Shown here one piece after another: positions 17,071 through 25,614 of a DNA stretch of 64,000 bases. The DNA is from JAMXLO01 sp963749575 (GTDB lineage: Bacteria > Pseudomonadota > Alphaproteobacteria > Acetobacterales > Acetobacteraceae). Under the pieces are notes generated by a model. That model worked only from the letters and a program-made list of their open reading frames with translations, was not told the origin of the DNA and did not search any database. A program made the position numbers and the translations under genes. The stretch is taken from the NCBI GenBank assembly GCA_963749575.1, contig CAVVNM010000014.1:930001-994000 (forward strand). The letters are read 5' to 3'. The first letter of the stretch is position 1. Each line of letters opens with the position of its first letter.

Positions 17071-18855
17071 TTGACCCTGCCCCAGATCGAAGCCCTGGCG
17101 ATCGTCGTCGGGATGCTCATCCTGTTCGTGTCCGACCGGCTGCGTTACGATCTCGTCGCCGCACTCGCGCTGTCGGCGGCGGTTCTCACTGGCGTCGTCC
17201 CGGCACACAACGCGTTCCAGGGCTTCGCCAATCCGGTCATCATCATCATCGCCTCGGTGCTGGTGATCAGCCGCGCAGTCGCCGTCTCCGGCGTGATCGA
17301 CAACGCCATGCGCCGCGTGCTGCGGGCGCTCGATTCTACTACGCTGCAGGTGGCCGCGCTGACCGGCGCCGTAAGCTTCCTGTCAGCCTTCGTGAAGAAC
17401 GTCGGCGCGCTTGGCATCTTCATGCCGATCGCGATTCAGGCCGCGGAACGCCGCAATCGTCCGCCGTCGCGCTACCTGATGCCGCTCGCCTTCGGTTCGC
17501 TGATCGGCGGCACCATCACCCAGATCGGCACGTCGCCCAATGTGCTGATCTCCGCGGTGCGGCAGGAGGTTATGGGCAAACCATACCACCTGTTCGACTT
17601 CACCCCGGTCGGACTGCCGTTGACCTGTGCTGCGATCGCCTTCCTGAGTGTCGGCTGGCGGTTGTTGCCCGCGAACCGCCGAGGCCAGCCGACGCCGGAA
17701 AAACGTTTCGCCATCGAGGACTACACCAGCGAGGCTTTGCTGCCCGACGCATCGCCACTGGTCGGCAAGACCGTCGCCGATCTCGAGGCGCTCAGCGATG
17801 ACGATGTGACGGTCGCGGGCATCATCCGCGAACAGTCGCATCGCTACGTGCCAAGGCCGCACTGGGCTCTTTACGCGGGCGACATCCTGGTGCTGCAGGG
17901 CGATCCCACCGCGCTGCAGCCGGTAGTGGATCGGGCCAAGCTCGAGCTGCTCGGCGCCGATGAAATGGCTGCGCTGAAGCCGCGCGACAAGGATGATGTG
18001 CTGGAGACGGTCGAAGCGGTGATCGCACCGGACTCGCTGCTGATCGGCAATACACCGCGGGACCTGCGGCTACGGCAGAATTACGAGGTCAACCTGCTCG
18101 CACTCAGCCGCGCGGAAGAACCGACCAGCACCAGGCTACGCTCCAGCCGCTTCGCCCCCAGCGACGTCCTGGTGCTTCAAGGTCGCCAGAGCCAGCTCAA
18201 TCGCGCGCTGACCGAGTTGCGGCTATTGCCGCTCGCCGAACGCAATCTCGCCATGGGACGGCCGCGCTGGCGCTGGCTGCCGCTGTTGATTTTGCTCGGC
18301 GCACTGATTGCCATCGCGATCAACGTGGTGCCGGTGGAAGTCGGCTTCTTCGTTGCCGCGACGCTGATCGTGCTGCTGCGCCTGATTACGCCGCGCGAGG
18401 CCTATGACGCGGTGGAATGGCCGATCATCGTCATGCTCGGCTGCCTCATCCCGGTGGGTGAGGCGGTAAAGGACACTGGAGCGGCGGCGCTGATGGCCGA
18501 CGGGCTGACCGTGATCGCAGCACACTTGCCGGCCTATCTCGCGGTCGGTTTGATCATGGTGGTGTCGATGCTGGTCACGCCACTGCTGCACCACGCCGCG
18601 GCGGTGCTGCTGATGGGGCCGGTGGCGGCGGCGGTGGCGAACAACCTCGGCCTCGGTCCCGACGCCTTCCTGATGGCGGTGGCGTTCGGCGCGGCCTCCG
18701 ATTTCCTCACGCCGATCGGGCACCAGAACAGCACGCTGGTCATGGGTCCTGGAGGCTACCGGTTCAGCGACTACTGGCGCCTCGGATTGCCGCTGTCGAT
18801 ACTTGTGGCGGTATGCGGGACCGGGCTGATCCTGCTGGAGTGGCCATTGCGATAG
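17071..18855 (+). CDS. SLC13-family anion permease with two RCK_C (TrkA-C) domains
   Basis: This 594-residue protein has N-terminal helices with the SLC13/arsenite-permease signature (VKNVGALGIFMPIAI and GSLIGGTITQIGTSPNVLIS). Two cytosolic RCK_C domains follow at ~215-290 (VGKTVADLEALSDDDVTVAGIIRE, GDILVLQGD) and ~300-385 (LIGNTPRDLRLRQNYEVNLLALSR, DVLVLQG), then a second helical bundle ending TPIGHQNSTLVMGPGGY. This permease-RCK2-permease layout is usual for transporters of dicarboxylates, sulfate or similar anions; the substrate is unknown. The start is TTG, and an ATG at 17113-17115 is the alternative. Confidence 0.9.
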   Translation: MTLPQIEALAIVVGMLILFVSDRLRYDLVAALALSAAVLTGVVPAHNAFQGFANPVIIIIASVLVISRAVAVSGVIDNAMRRVLRALDSTTLQVAALTGAVSFLSAFVKNVGALGIFMPIAIQAAERRNRPPSRYLMPLAFGSLIGGTITQIGTSPNVLISAVRQEVMGKPYHLFDFTPVGLPLTCAAIAFLSVGWRLLPANRRGQPTPEKRFAIEDYTSEALLPDASPLVGKTVADLEALSDDDVTVAGIIREQSHRYVPRPHWALYAGDILVLQGDPTALQPVVDRAKLELLGADEMAALKPRDKDDVLETVEAVIAPDSLLIGNTPRDLRLRQNYEVNLLALSRAEEPTSTRLRSSRFAPSDVLVLQGRQSQLNRALTELRLLPLAERNLAMGRPRWRWLPLLILLGALIAIAINVVPVEVGFFVAATLIVLLRLITPREAYDAVEWPIIVMLGCLIPVGEAVKDTGAAALMADGLTVIAAHLPAYLAVGLIMVVSMLVTPLLHHAAAVLLMGPVAAAVANNLGLGPDAFLMAVAFGAASDFLTPIGHQNSTLVMGPGGYRFSDYWRLGLPLSILVAVCGTGLILLEWPLR

Positions 18856-18870
18856 TTGGCGCAGGCAAAA

Positions 18871-18896
18871 CACCTCTCCCGCTTGCGGGAGAGGTG
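18871..18896. terminator. Perfect GC-rich palindrome between convergent genes (repeat B copy)
   Basis: CACCTCTCCCGC-TT-GCGGGAGAGGTG has 12-bp perfect arms. It lies between the SLC13 gene and the convergent DUF1993 gene, is preceded by AAAA, and lacks a clear T-run on either strand. It belongs to repeat family B and probably serves both genes as a transcript-end hairpin. Confidence 0.55.
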
Positions 18897-18907
18897 AACG
18901 CGCGTAG

Positions 18908-19417
18908 TCAGAACGACCCGAGGAAGTCGCGCTTGCCCAGTTCCACACCGCGGTGGCGCAGGATGTTGTACGCCGTCGTCGCATGGAAATAGAAGTTCGG
19001 GAAGCCGAAGTGCAGCAGATAGGCGCGGCCCTTGAACGACATCTGCCGCTGCCCCTGGGTCCAGGTGATGTCCTTGTCCTCGCAGCCGTCGATCTGCGCC
19101 GGCTTGAAGCCCTTGACGTACTCGAGCGACTTGTCGATCCGAGCCTTGGCTTCCACGAACGACGTCGCGTCGGTCGCCGGGAAGTCAGGCAGCGCGGCGC
19201 CGGCCAGCCGGCCCGGAATGTTGCGCCCGAAGTCGCTGACCTGACGGAACTGCCGCGCCAGCGTGAACATGTCGGGGGCCAGCCGATCGTTCAGCATCCA
19301 CGCCTCGTCGTACTTCTTTTCCGCGCAATGCGCCGCGGCCTTGTCGATTACCGCCGACATGCTGCCGAGAATCTGCGTGCAGGCGGGGACGCAAGCCTCG
19401 AACATAGAGAATGCCAT
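18908..19417 (-). CDS. DUF1993 domain-containing protein
   Basis: This 169-residue protein starts MAFSMFEACVPACTQILGSMSAVIDKA. It contains LAPDMFTLARQFRQVSDFGRN, a long amphipathic middle and the C-terminal FPNFYFHATTAYNILRHRGVELGKRDFLG, all as in DUF1993, a four-helix-bundle family related to DinB. The function is unknown. The ATG at 19417 follows GGAGGAAGACGG, a strong ribosome-binding site, which decides this start over the one 42 bp upstream. Confidence 0.9.
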   Translation of the reverse strand: MAFSMFEACVPACTQILGSMSAVIDKAAAHCAEKKYDEAWMLNDRLAPDMFTLARQFRQVSDFGRNIPGRLAGAALPDFPATDATSFVEAKARIDKSLEYVKGFKPAQIDGCEDKDITWTQGQRQMSFKGRAYLLHFGFPNFYFHATTAYNILRHRGVELGKRDFLGSF

Positions 19418-19566
19418 GTCCCGTCTTCCTCCTTGATTGCCATGGATTGCGGTGAGCATCGTAGGCGATCCGCATGGCCGACGCCATCCGGTTGATCTGA
19501 ATCAATGCCCGAAGAGTCCGCTCGGTAGAGGTTGGCTCCCATCTGAGGGAGTGGACGTTCGCCGAC

Positions 19567-20241
19567 ATGAACTACGTGTTCCAGTTCGGCGACGTCTGGG
19601 CCGCCCGATGGGATCTGCTGTGGGGTAGCTGGCTCACCATCCAGCTCTCTGCCAGCGCGATGGTGCTTGGCCTGCTGGTCGCCGTGTTGTGCGCCCTCGG
19701 CAAGACCATGGGACCGAAACCGGTTCGCTGGGCGGTGGACTGCTACATCGAGGCGATCCGCAACACGCCATTCCTGGTGCAGATCTTCCTCATCTTCTTC
19801 GGCCTGCCGCGTGCCGGCATCTATATGAGCTCGAATGAGGCCGCGCTGCTGGCGATGGTGGTCAACGTCGGCGCTTACGCCACGGAAATCGTCCGCGCCG
19901 GCATCGAGAGCATCAGCCGCGGCCAGATCGAGGCCGGCCTCGCACTCGGCCTGCGGCCGTTGCAGGTGTTCCGCTACGTCGTGCTGTTCCCGGCGTTGTC
20001 CACCGTCTATCCCGCGCTGAGCAGCCAGTTCATCCTGCTGATGCTGAGCTCCAGTGTCGTCTCGACGATTTCGGCGCAGGAACTCACAGCCACCGCCAAC
20101 GACCTTCAGGCGCGCACGTTCCGCAGCTTTGAGATCTACATGGTGGTCACCGGGATCTACCTGGTGCTGTCCTTGCTGTTCTCCGGCGCGTTCGGAGCCA
20201 TTTATCGCGCAGCGTTCGCGCGTCCGGGCGCGCGCGCATGA
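19567..20241 (+). CDS. Polar amino acid ABC transporter permease 1
   Basis: This 224-residue inner-membrane protein is of the HisM/HisQ type. The N-terminal GSWLTIQLSASAMVLGLLVAVL is followed by YIEAIRNTPFLVQIFLIFFGLP and the EAA loop GQIEAGLALGLRPLQVFRYVVLFPAL. It should pair with the next permease as a heterodimer. The stop overlaps the next start by 4 bp (ATGA). First gene of a permease-permease-binding protein-ATPase operon (19567-22492). Confidence 0.93.
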   Translation: MNYVFQFGDVWAARWDLLWGSWLTIQLSASAMVLGLLVAVLCALGKTMGPKPVRWAVDCYIEAIRNTPFLVQIFLIFFGLPRAGIYMSSNEAALLAMVVNVGAYATEIVRAGIESISRGQIEAGLALGLRPLQVFRYVVLFPALSTVYPALSSQFILLMLSSSVVSTISAQELTATANDLQARTFRSFEIYMVVTGIYLVLSLLFSGAFGAIYRAAFARPGARA

Positions 20242-20891
20242 TCCGCCAGTTCGGTCCCACCGAAGCCCTGTTCATTATCGCGGCGGTGCGCTGGACGCTG
20301 CTGCTGTCGGCGATCGCGTTCATCGGCGGCGGCATCGGCGGGATGGGCGTGGCGCTCGCCCGCACCGCGCCGCCGGCCTGGCTGCGCCTCGCCGCTACCG
20401 GCTACATCCAGTTGTTTCAGGGCACGCCGCTGCTGATGCAGCTCTTTCTGGTGTTTTTCGGCTCCACCATGCTGGGCGCCGGCATCGATCCGCTGGTCGC
20501 CGCGGCGATCGCGCTGACGCTCAACGCCGCGGCGTTTCTCGGCGAGATCTGGCGCGGCTGCATCCAGGCGATCCCGACCGGACAGTGGGAGGCCGCCACC
20601 GCGCTGGGCCTGCGCCATCTGCCTCGCATGCGCTACGTGGTTCTGCCGCAGGCCGGCAAGATCGCCATCGCGCCCACCGTGGGCTTCCTGGTGTTGCTGG
20701 TGAAGAGCACTTCGCTGGCCTCGATCATCGGCTTCGTGGAGCTGACCCGAGCAGGCCAGATCATCAACAACGTGACGTTCCGGCCGTTCCTCGTGTTCGG
20801 CCTCGTCGCGATTATTTACTTCGTGTTGTGCTGGCCGCTCTCCCGCCTCAGCCAGATACTCGAGCGAAGGTTCGGCACTGTGCGCCGCTGA
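20238..20891 (+). CDS. Polar amino acid ABC transporter permease 2
   Basis: This 217-residue HisM/GltK-type permease contains GYIQLFQGTPLLMQLFLVFFG, the EAA loop GQWEAATALGLRHLPRMRYVVLPQA and KSTSLASIIGFVELTRAGQ, which places it in the polar amino acid uptake family. It has five predicted helices. It is translationally coupled to the first permease and is followed 43 bp later by the binding protein. Confidence 0.93.
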   Translation: MIRQFGPTEALFIIAAVRWTLLLSAIAFIGGGIGGMGVALARTAPPAWLRLAATGYIQLFQGTPLLMQLFLVFFGSTMLGAGIDPLVAAAIALTLNAAAFLGEIWRGCIQAIPTGQWEAATALGLRHLPRMRYVVLPQAGKIAIAPTVGFLVLLVKSTSLASIIGFVELTRAGQIINNVTFRPFLVFGLVAIIYFVLCWPLSRLSQILERRFGTVRR

Positions 20892-20934
20892 TCCCCTCAA
20901 CCGCCGTCGATCGCGTCAACCAAGGAGATGTCCG

Positions 20935-21741
20935 ATGTCTACACCGATCTTTTCCCGCCGACCGCTCGCCGCCCTTGGCCTCACCGGCCTGGCCGCCGCT
21001 GCATTCGTACCGTCCGCCGCGGCACAGACAATCGATGACGTGCTGAGCAAGAAGAAGTTGCAGGTCGGCATCCTGGTCGATCTGCCGCCGTTCGGCGTGA
21101 TCAACGCCAAGAACGAGTACGAGGGCTACGATGTCGACGTGGCGAAGCTGATGGCCAAGTACCTCGGCGTCGAATGCGAACTGGTGCCGGTCACCGGCCC
21201 GAACCGCATCCCCTATCTGCTCACCGGCAAGGTCGACGTGCTGGTGGCGACCTTCGGCATCACACCGGAACGGGCCCGTCAGGTGCAATTCTGTATTCCG
21301 TACAGCAGCATCGACATAGTGCTGATGGCGTCGGCGGATCGCAAGATCGCCGCCGCGGCGGACCTGGCGTCGTTGCGCGTCGGCGTGGCGCGTGCCAGCA
21401 CGCAGGATACCGCGATCAGCGCGGTCGCACCGCAGGGCACACGGATCATGCGTTTCGACGATGACGCCACCACGGCCCAGGCATTGCTGTCCAACCAGAT
21501 CGACGCGATCGGCGTCAACATGATCACCGCGCGGCAGATCCAGGGGATGAACCCGGCGGCGAACTACGAGGCGAAGATCGTATTGCGGCATCAGCCGAAC
21601 GGCATCACGGTGCGGCGCGGCCAAAGTGATCTGCACCAATGGGTCAACACGTTCGTCTACTTCATCAAGAACAATGGCGAGCTCGACGCGATCCACCGCA
21701 AGTGGTTCAACGCGCCGCTGCCCGAACTGCCGGTGTTCTGA
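20935..21741 (+). CDS. Polar amino acid ABC transporter, periplasmic binding protein
   Basis: This 268-residue protein has a signal peptide (FSRRPLAALGLTGLAAAAFVPSAAAQ), possibly a Tat-like double arginine. A type II periplasmic binding domain follows (LQVGILVDLPPFGVINAKNEYEGYDVDVAKLMAKYLG, GKVDVLVATFGITPERARQVQF). The ARASTQDTAIS and HRKWFN segments are typical of family 3 solute-binding proteins. The ligand cannot be told from sequence alone. AGGAG lies 6-10 bp before the start. Confidence 0.93.
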   Translation: MSTPIFSRRPLAALGLTGLAAAAFVPSAAAQTIDDVLSKKKLQVGILVDLPPFGVINAKNEYEGYDVDVAKLMAKYLGVECELVPVTGPNRIPYLLTGKVDVLVATFGITPERARQVQFCIPYSSIDIVLMASADRKIAAAADLASLRVGVARASTQDTAISAVAPQGTRIMRFDDDATTAQALLSNQIDAIGVNMITARQIQGMNPAANYEAKIVLRHQPNGITVRRGQSDLHQWVNTFVYFIKNNGELDAIHRKWFNAPLPELPVF

Positions 21742-21748
21742 TCGCGCC

Positions 21749-22492
21749 ATGGACGCCGATCTCATCATCAGGATGGAGGGTGTCGACAAGTTTTTCGGCA
21801 GCTTCCGCGCCCTGCACGACATCAACCTGCAAGTGTCGCGGCGCGAGCGTATCGTGCTGTGCGGGCCATCAGGTTCGGGCAAGTCCACGCTGATCCGCTG
21901 CATCAATCAGATTGAGCATCACGACAAGGGGCGCATCATCTTCGACGGGATGGAGGTTGGTGCGCATACCAGGGGGCTGGACAAGGTTCGGCGCGAGATC
22001 GGCATGGTGTTCCAGTCGTTCAACCTGTTCCCGCATCTGACGGTGCTGCAGAACTGCATGCTGGCGCCGATGAAGGTGCGTGGCGTTGCGAAGCCGGCGG
22101 CCGAGGCGCTGGCGCGCGAGCAACTGGAACGGGTGCGGATTCCCGAGCAGGCGGACAAGTATCCGGGGCAGCTATCGGGCGGCCAGCAGCAGCGTGTGGC
22201 GATCGCGCGGGCGCTGTGCATGCAGCCCAAGGTGATGCTGTTCGATGAGCCGACCTCGGCATTGGATCCGGAAATGGTCAAGGAGGTGCTCGAGACGATG
22301 ATCGGACTGGCGGAGAACGACATGACCATGCTGTGCGTGACGCACGAGATGGGTTTTGCGCGCAGCGTCGCGCATCGCGTGATCTTCATGGATCAGGGCG
22401 AGATCGTCGAACAGGCGCCGCCCGAGGAGTTCTTCGCGCACCCGCAGTCCGAACGGGGCCGGGTGTTCCTCGGGCAGATCCTGCGGCAGTAG
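21749..22492 (+). CDS. Polar amino acid ABC transporter ATP-binding protein
   Basis: This 247-residue ATPase has Walker A CGPSGSGKST, the Q-loop VFQSFNLFPHLTVLQN, the signature LSGGQQQRVAIARAL, Walker B VMLFDEPTSALDPE and the H-loop VTHEMGFA. The sequence belongs to the GlnQ/HisP group. The ATG at 21749 lies 8 bp after the binding-protein stop. It completes a full importer of two permeases, one ATPase and one binding protein. Confidence 0.95.
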   Translation: MDADLIIRMEGVDKFFGSFRALHDINLQVSRRERIVLCGPSGSGKSTLIRCINQIEHHDKGRIIFDGMEVGAHTRGLDKVRREIGMVFQSFNLFPHLTVLQNCMLAPMKVRGVAKPAAEALAREQLERVRIPEQADKYPGQLSGGQQQRVAIARALCMQPKVMLFDEPTSALDPEMVKEVLETMIGLAENDMTMLCVTHEMGFARSVAHRVIFMDQGEIVEQAPPEEFFAHPQSERGRVFLGQILRQ

Positions 22493-22504
22493 CGCCCATC
22501 GAAC

Positions 22505-22541
22505 TCCCTCTCCCGTGAAGCGGGGGAGGGTGGGGAGGGGG
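22505..22541. repeat. Repeat family B copy downstream of the amino acid transporter operon
   Basis: CCCTCTCCCGTGAAGCGGGG and the following GAGGGTGGGGAGGGGG are an imperfect copy of the palindrome at 18871-18896. It lies between convergent genes (ATPase and amidase) and can form a hairpin, so it may end transcription. Confidence 0.5.
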
Positions 22542-22561
22542 TCTATCGACAGCGGCTCGGA

Positions 22562-23974
22562 TCACCGTTCCAGCACGGGCCTCTTATCGGCCCAGGGCTG
22601 CGCCTGTTCGAACGCGGCCGATGCCTGCAACACGCCGAGATCGTCGAAGCGGCGGCCGACGATCTGCAATCCGACCGGCAGGCCCTCGGCGGTGAAGCCG
22701 CAGGGCACGCTGGCGGCGGGATTCCACGACATGTTGAACGGGTAGGAAAATTCCGCCCACGACAGCCAGTCCCAGTCGTGTTGCGGCCAGTGCTTCGGCA
22801 TCAGCAGTTCGGCGGGAAACGCTGCCACAGAAACTGACGGCGTCAGCAGGAAGTCCCAGTCCTCGAACCAGCGATGGATCGCGGCGATGTAGGCCATCTT
22901 GCGATCGCGTGCCAGTTGATAGTCGGCGACCGAGTAATCGTGCGCGGCCTTGATGCACGCCACGAGGCCGGGATCCATCTTCGCTTCCCACTTCGCAAGA
23001 TGCGGCGTGAGGCGGGTCATGTGCGCGGCCCAGAAGAACCGGATCATCTCCGGGCCTGGTGCGGCCCAGGGCGTCTTCACCTCCTCCACCGTGGCGCCGA
23101 GTTCGGTGAAGCGCGCAACCGCGGATTTCACCAGCGTCGCCACGTCGGGATCGACGCGCGCGAGACCGAGATCGGGGCTGTAGGCGACGCGTTTGCCGCG
23201 TACGCCTTCGTCCAGCCGGCCGAGATAATCGGCGGGTCCGGCCTCGCATGTCGTGTGGTCCAGCGGATGCGGTCCGGCCATCACCTGCATCATGAGCGCG
23301 CTGTCCGCCACCGTGCGCGTCATCGGCCCCATGTGCGATGTGTAGTCGCCGCTGCCGACCGGATAGTACGGCACGCGTCCGAAGGTGGGCTTCAGTCCGA
23401 ACACGCCGCAGAAATGCGCCGGCATGCGGATCGAGCCGGCGCCGTCGCTGCCTTGGTGCAGTGGGCCGAACCCTGCCGCCGCTGCGGCGCCCGCGCCGGC
23501 CGACGAGGCGCCGGCGTTGAAACCGTGTTGCCACGGATTGTGCGTGATGCCGGTGAGCGGGCTGTGGCTGACGCCGGTCCAGCCGAATTCCGATGTCGTG
23601 GTCTTGCCGAGAATGATCGCACCCGCGTCGCGCAGGCGCGGCACGATGGGCGTATCCTCGGTCGGTCGATTGCCGGCGAAGATGTTGCTGCCCATCTGCG
23701 TCGGCATGTCCTTGGTGATCGCCAGGTCCTTGATGGTGGCTGGTATGCCGTGCAGGCGGCCGATGCGCTCGTCCTTCATCAGTGCCGCTTCCGCGCGCTT
23801 CGCCGCATCCATCGCGGCATCCGCGGCGAGGTAGACGAACGCGTTGACGCGCGGGTTCAGCGACTCGATGCGCGCCAGCAGGGCGGTCATCAGCTCGACT
23901 GGCGAGAGCTGCTTGCGCCGGATCATCTCGGCAAGCCGCACGGCCGGCGTGAAGGCGAGTGTCTCGGTGTCCAT
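22562..23974 (-). CDS. Amidase (amidase-signature family)
   Basis: This 470-residue protein carries the amidase-signature core: catalytic K82 (HGIPATIKDL), the serine pair near 157-158 (NAGASSAGAGAAAAAGFGP, less glycine-rich than usual) and nucleophile S181 (QGSDGAGSIRMPA). LGKTTTSEFGWTG and the C-terminal CGFTAEGLPVGLQIVG are also conserved. It hydrolyses an unknown amide. The start at 23974 gives MDTETLAFTPAVRLAEMI, a typical N-terminus. It sits 14 bp downstream of the SDR gene on the same strand, so the two probably form an operon. Confidence 0.92.
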   Translation of the reverse strand: MDTETLAFTPAVRLAEMIRRKQLSPVELMTALLARIESLNPRVNAFVYLAADAAMDAAKRAEAALMKDERIGRLHGIPATIKDLAITKDMPTQMGSNIFAGNRPTEDTPIVPRLRDAGAIILGKTTTSEFGWTGVSHSPLTGITHNPWQHGFNAGASSAGAGAAAAAGFGPLHQGSDGAGSIRMPAHFCGVFGLKPTFGRVPYYPVGSGDYTSHMGPMTRTVADSALMMQVMAGPHPLDHTTCEAGPADYLGRLDEGVRGKRVAYSPDLGLARVDPDVATLVKSAVARFTELGATVEEVKTPWAAPGPEMIRFFWAAHMTRLTPHLAKWEAKMDPGLVACIKAAHDYSVADYQLARDRKMAYIAAIHRWFEDWDFLLTPSVSVAAFPAELLMPKHWPQHDWDWLSWAEFSYPFNMSWNPAASVPCGFTAEGLPVGLQIVGRRFDDLGVLQASAAFEQAQPWADKRPVLER

Positions 23975-23988
23975 TCCTGTGTCCTTGT

Positions 23989-24717
23989 TCAGTACGTCGC
24001 GCGGCCGCCGGAGATGTCGAACACGCCGCCGGTGGAGAAGCTGCATTCCTCGCTCGCCAGCCAACACACCAGCGAGGCGATTTCGTCGATCTCGCCGAAT
24101 CGGCCGAGCGGGATCTTCGACAGCATGAAGTCGATGTGCTCCTGCGTCATCTGTGCGAACAGTGGCGTGCGTACTGCGGCAGGCGTGACGCAGTTGACGC
24201 GGACATTGGTCGTCGCGAGTTCCTTGCCCAGCGACTTGGTGAGGCCGATGACACCGGCCTTGGAAGCAGAATAGGCGGCGGCGCTTGGATTGCCTTCCTT
24301 GCCGGCGATCGAGGCGATGTTGACGATCCGGCCATAGTCGTTGCGCAGCATGTGCGGCACGACGGCGCGGTTGCAGTAGAACACGCCGTTGAGGTTGACG
24401 TCGATCACGCGGTCCCAGTCGGCGACCGAATACTCCCACACCGCGGCGTTGGGTCCGGTGATGCCGGCGCAGGCGACCAGGATGTCGATGCGGCCGAGTG
24501 CGTTGGCGGTGTCGGCGGCGGCGCGCTGCACGGCCTCGGCGTCGGTTACATCGACGGTGGCCTGGTGCGGCGCCTCGGCGTTGGCGAGTGCCGCGGCATC
24601 ATGATCCCACAGGCTGACGCGCGCGCCCTCGGCCGCGAGCCGCGCGGCGATGCCGGCGCCAATACCGGAAACGCCGCCGGTGACGATAGCCACACGGTTC
24701 GCGAAGCGTGACGCCAT
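23989..24717 (-). CDS. SDR-family NAD(P)-dependent oxidoreductase
   Basis: This 242-residue classical short-chain dehydrogenase has the cofactor motif TGGVSGIGAGIA, ILVACAGITGP (NAG variant), IVNIASIAGKEG with the catalytic serine, the Y-x3-K pair in AAAYSASKAGV, and a C-terminal GGVFDISGGRATY typical of FabG-like enzymes. The substrate is unknown. It is first in an operon with the amidase. Confidence 0.92.
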   Translation of the reverse strand: MASRFANRVAIVTGGVSGIGAGIAARLAAEGARVSLWDHDAAALANAEAPHQATVDVTDAEAVQRAAADTANALGRIDILVACAGITGPNAAVWEYSVADWDRVIDVNLNGVFYCNRAVVPHMLRNDYGRIVNIASIAGKEGNPSAAAYSASKAGVIGLTKSLGKELATTNVRVNCVTPAAVRTPLFAQMTQEHIDFMLSKIPLGRFGEIDEIASLVCWLASEECSFSTGGVFDISGGRATY

Positions 24718-24820
24718 GAATTAACCCCTCCCGCATTCTGCGAGGATTATCAATGCCGGAGTCGGTGGATCGGGCAAGCGCAAGGCCGCGTCCGAGCGGC
24801 CATGCTGGCGGAATCATGTC

Positions 24821-24851
24821 TTTACAGACCTATGTCAGGTACTGCTATGGT
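24821..24851 (+). promoter_or_regulatory. Candidate σ70-type promoter of the toxin-antitoxin pair
   Basis: TTTACA at 24821-24826 and TATGGT at 24846-24851 (19-nt spacing) resemble a -35/-10 pair. Transcription would begin only a few bases before the GTG at 24861, giving an almost leaderless toxin mRNA. The match is moderate. Confidence 0.35.
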
Positions 24852-24860
24852 GCGCGTGGC

Positions 24861-25220
24861 GTGAAACCGCTGGGTTGGGTCGGGAGCGCGAAGGACGACC
24901 TGCTTGAATTTCCCGATAGTGTGGTGCGAGAGATCGGACACGCGCTCTATGTTGCCCAGCTCGGCGGCAAGCACGGCGCGGCAAAACCGTTACAGGGATT
25001 TGGCGGCGCCGCTGTGCTTGAAATCGTAGAGGACTACGCCGGAGACGCATATCGTGCGGTCTACACGATCCGGTTCGCCGAGATTGTATACGTCCCGCAC
25101 GCCTTCCAGAAGAAATCCCGTCGCGGCATCGCGACACCTTGTCAGGAAATTGAACGGGTCGGGACGCGATTGCGACAGGCCGAGCGGGAGTATCAGGCGT
25201 GGCAAAGCAAGAAGCGGTGA
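24861..25220 (+). CDS. HigB/RelE-superfamily toxin (phage Gp49-like)
   Basis: The 119-residue sequence starts VKPLGWVGSAKDDLLEFPDSVVREIGHALYVAQLG. It includes GGAAVLEIVEDYAGDAYRAVYTIRFAEIVYVPHAFQKKS, the standard Gp49-like HigB toxin signature. Such toxins cleave mRNA at the ribosome. I use the GTG at 24861, where family similarity begins; an ATG at 24816 would add 15 residues overlapping the promoter-like sequence. The stop lies 22 bp inside the antitoxin gene, so the two are co-translated. Confidence 0.88.
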   Translation: MKPLGWVGSAKDDLLEFPDSVVREIGHALYVAQLGGKHGAAKPLQGFGGAAVLEIVEDYAGDAYRAVYTIRFAEIVYVPHAFQKKSRRGIATPCQEIERVGTRLRQAEREYQAWQSKKR

Positions 25221-25519
25221 CCTATTCGACCGAGAGCGCCTTTCATGCGCTCGGCCTGCCTGATGCCGATGACCTTGTTCTGCGGGCCGACCTCATGCGG
25301 AAGATCGGCGAGATCGTTGCGGCTCGCGGGCTGACGCAAGTCCAGGCCGGCGTACTCTTGCGCATGGACCAACCGCGCGTTTCAGCGCTTGTCAAAGGCA
25401 AGATAGCCAAGTTCTCCACCGATCGGCTGCTGCAAGCTTTGAGTGATCTGGGCCAGGATGTTGAGTTGCGGATCACACCAGCCCGGGCTGGCAAGGGGCG
25501 GCTTCGTGTAGCGGCGTGA
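25199..25519 (+). CDS. XRE-family antitoxin (HigA-like)
   Basis: This 106-residue protein starts with GTG at 25199. It has a helix-turn-helix of the Cro/XRE type at residues ~40-78 (RGLTQVQAGVLLRMDQPRVSALVKG, FSTDRLLQALSDLGQDVEL). It should neutralise the upstream toxin and repress the shared promoter. The toxin-first order and overlapping genes are typical of HigBA. The tail (PARAGKGRLRVAA) is basic. Confidence 0.9.
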   Translation: MAKQEAVTYSTESAFHALGLPDADDLVLRADLMRKIGEIVAARGLTQVQAGVLLRMDQPRVSALVKGKIAKFSTDRLLQALSDLGQDVELRITPARAGKGRLRVAA

Positions 25520-25614
25520 GACTGGCCAACTACGGCCCGACTATCGGGAGGGCGATGGCATCGGGAAGCGGAGAACCTTGCCAGCGATGGTACTCGAACC
25601 CAAAGATGTTCGCC

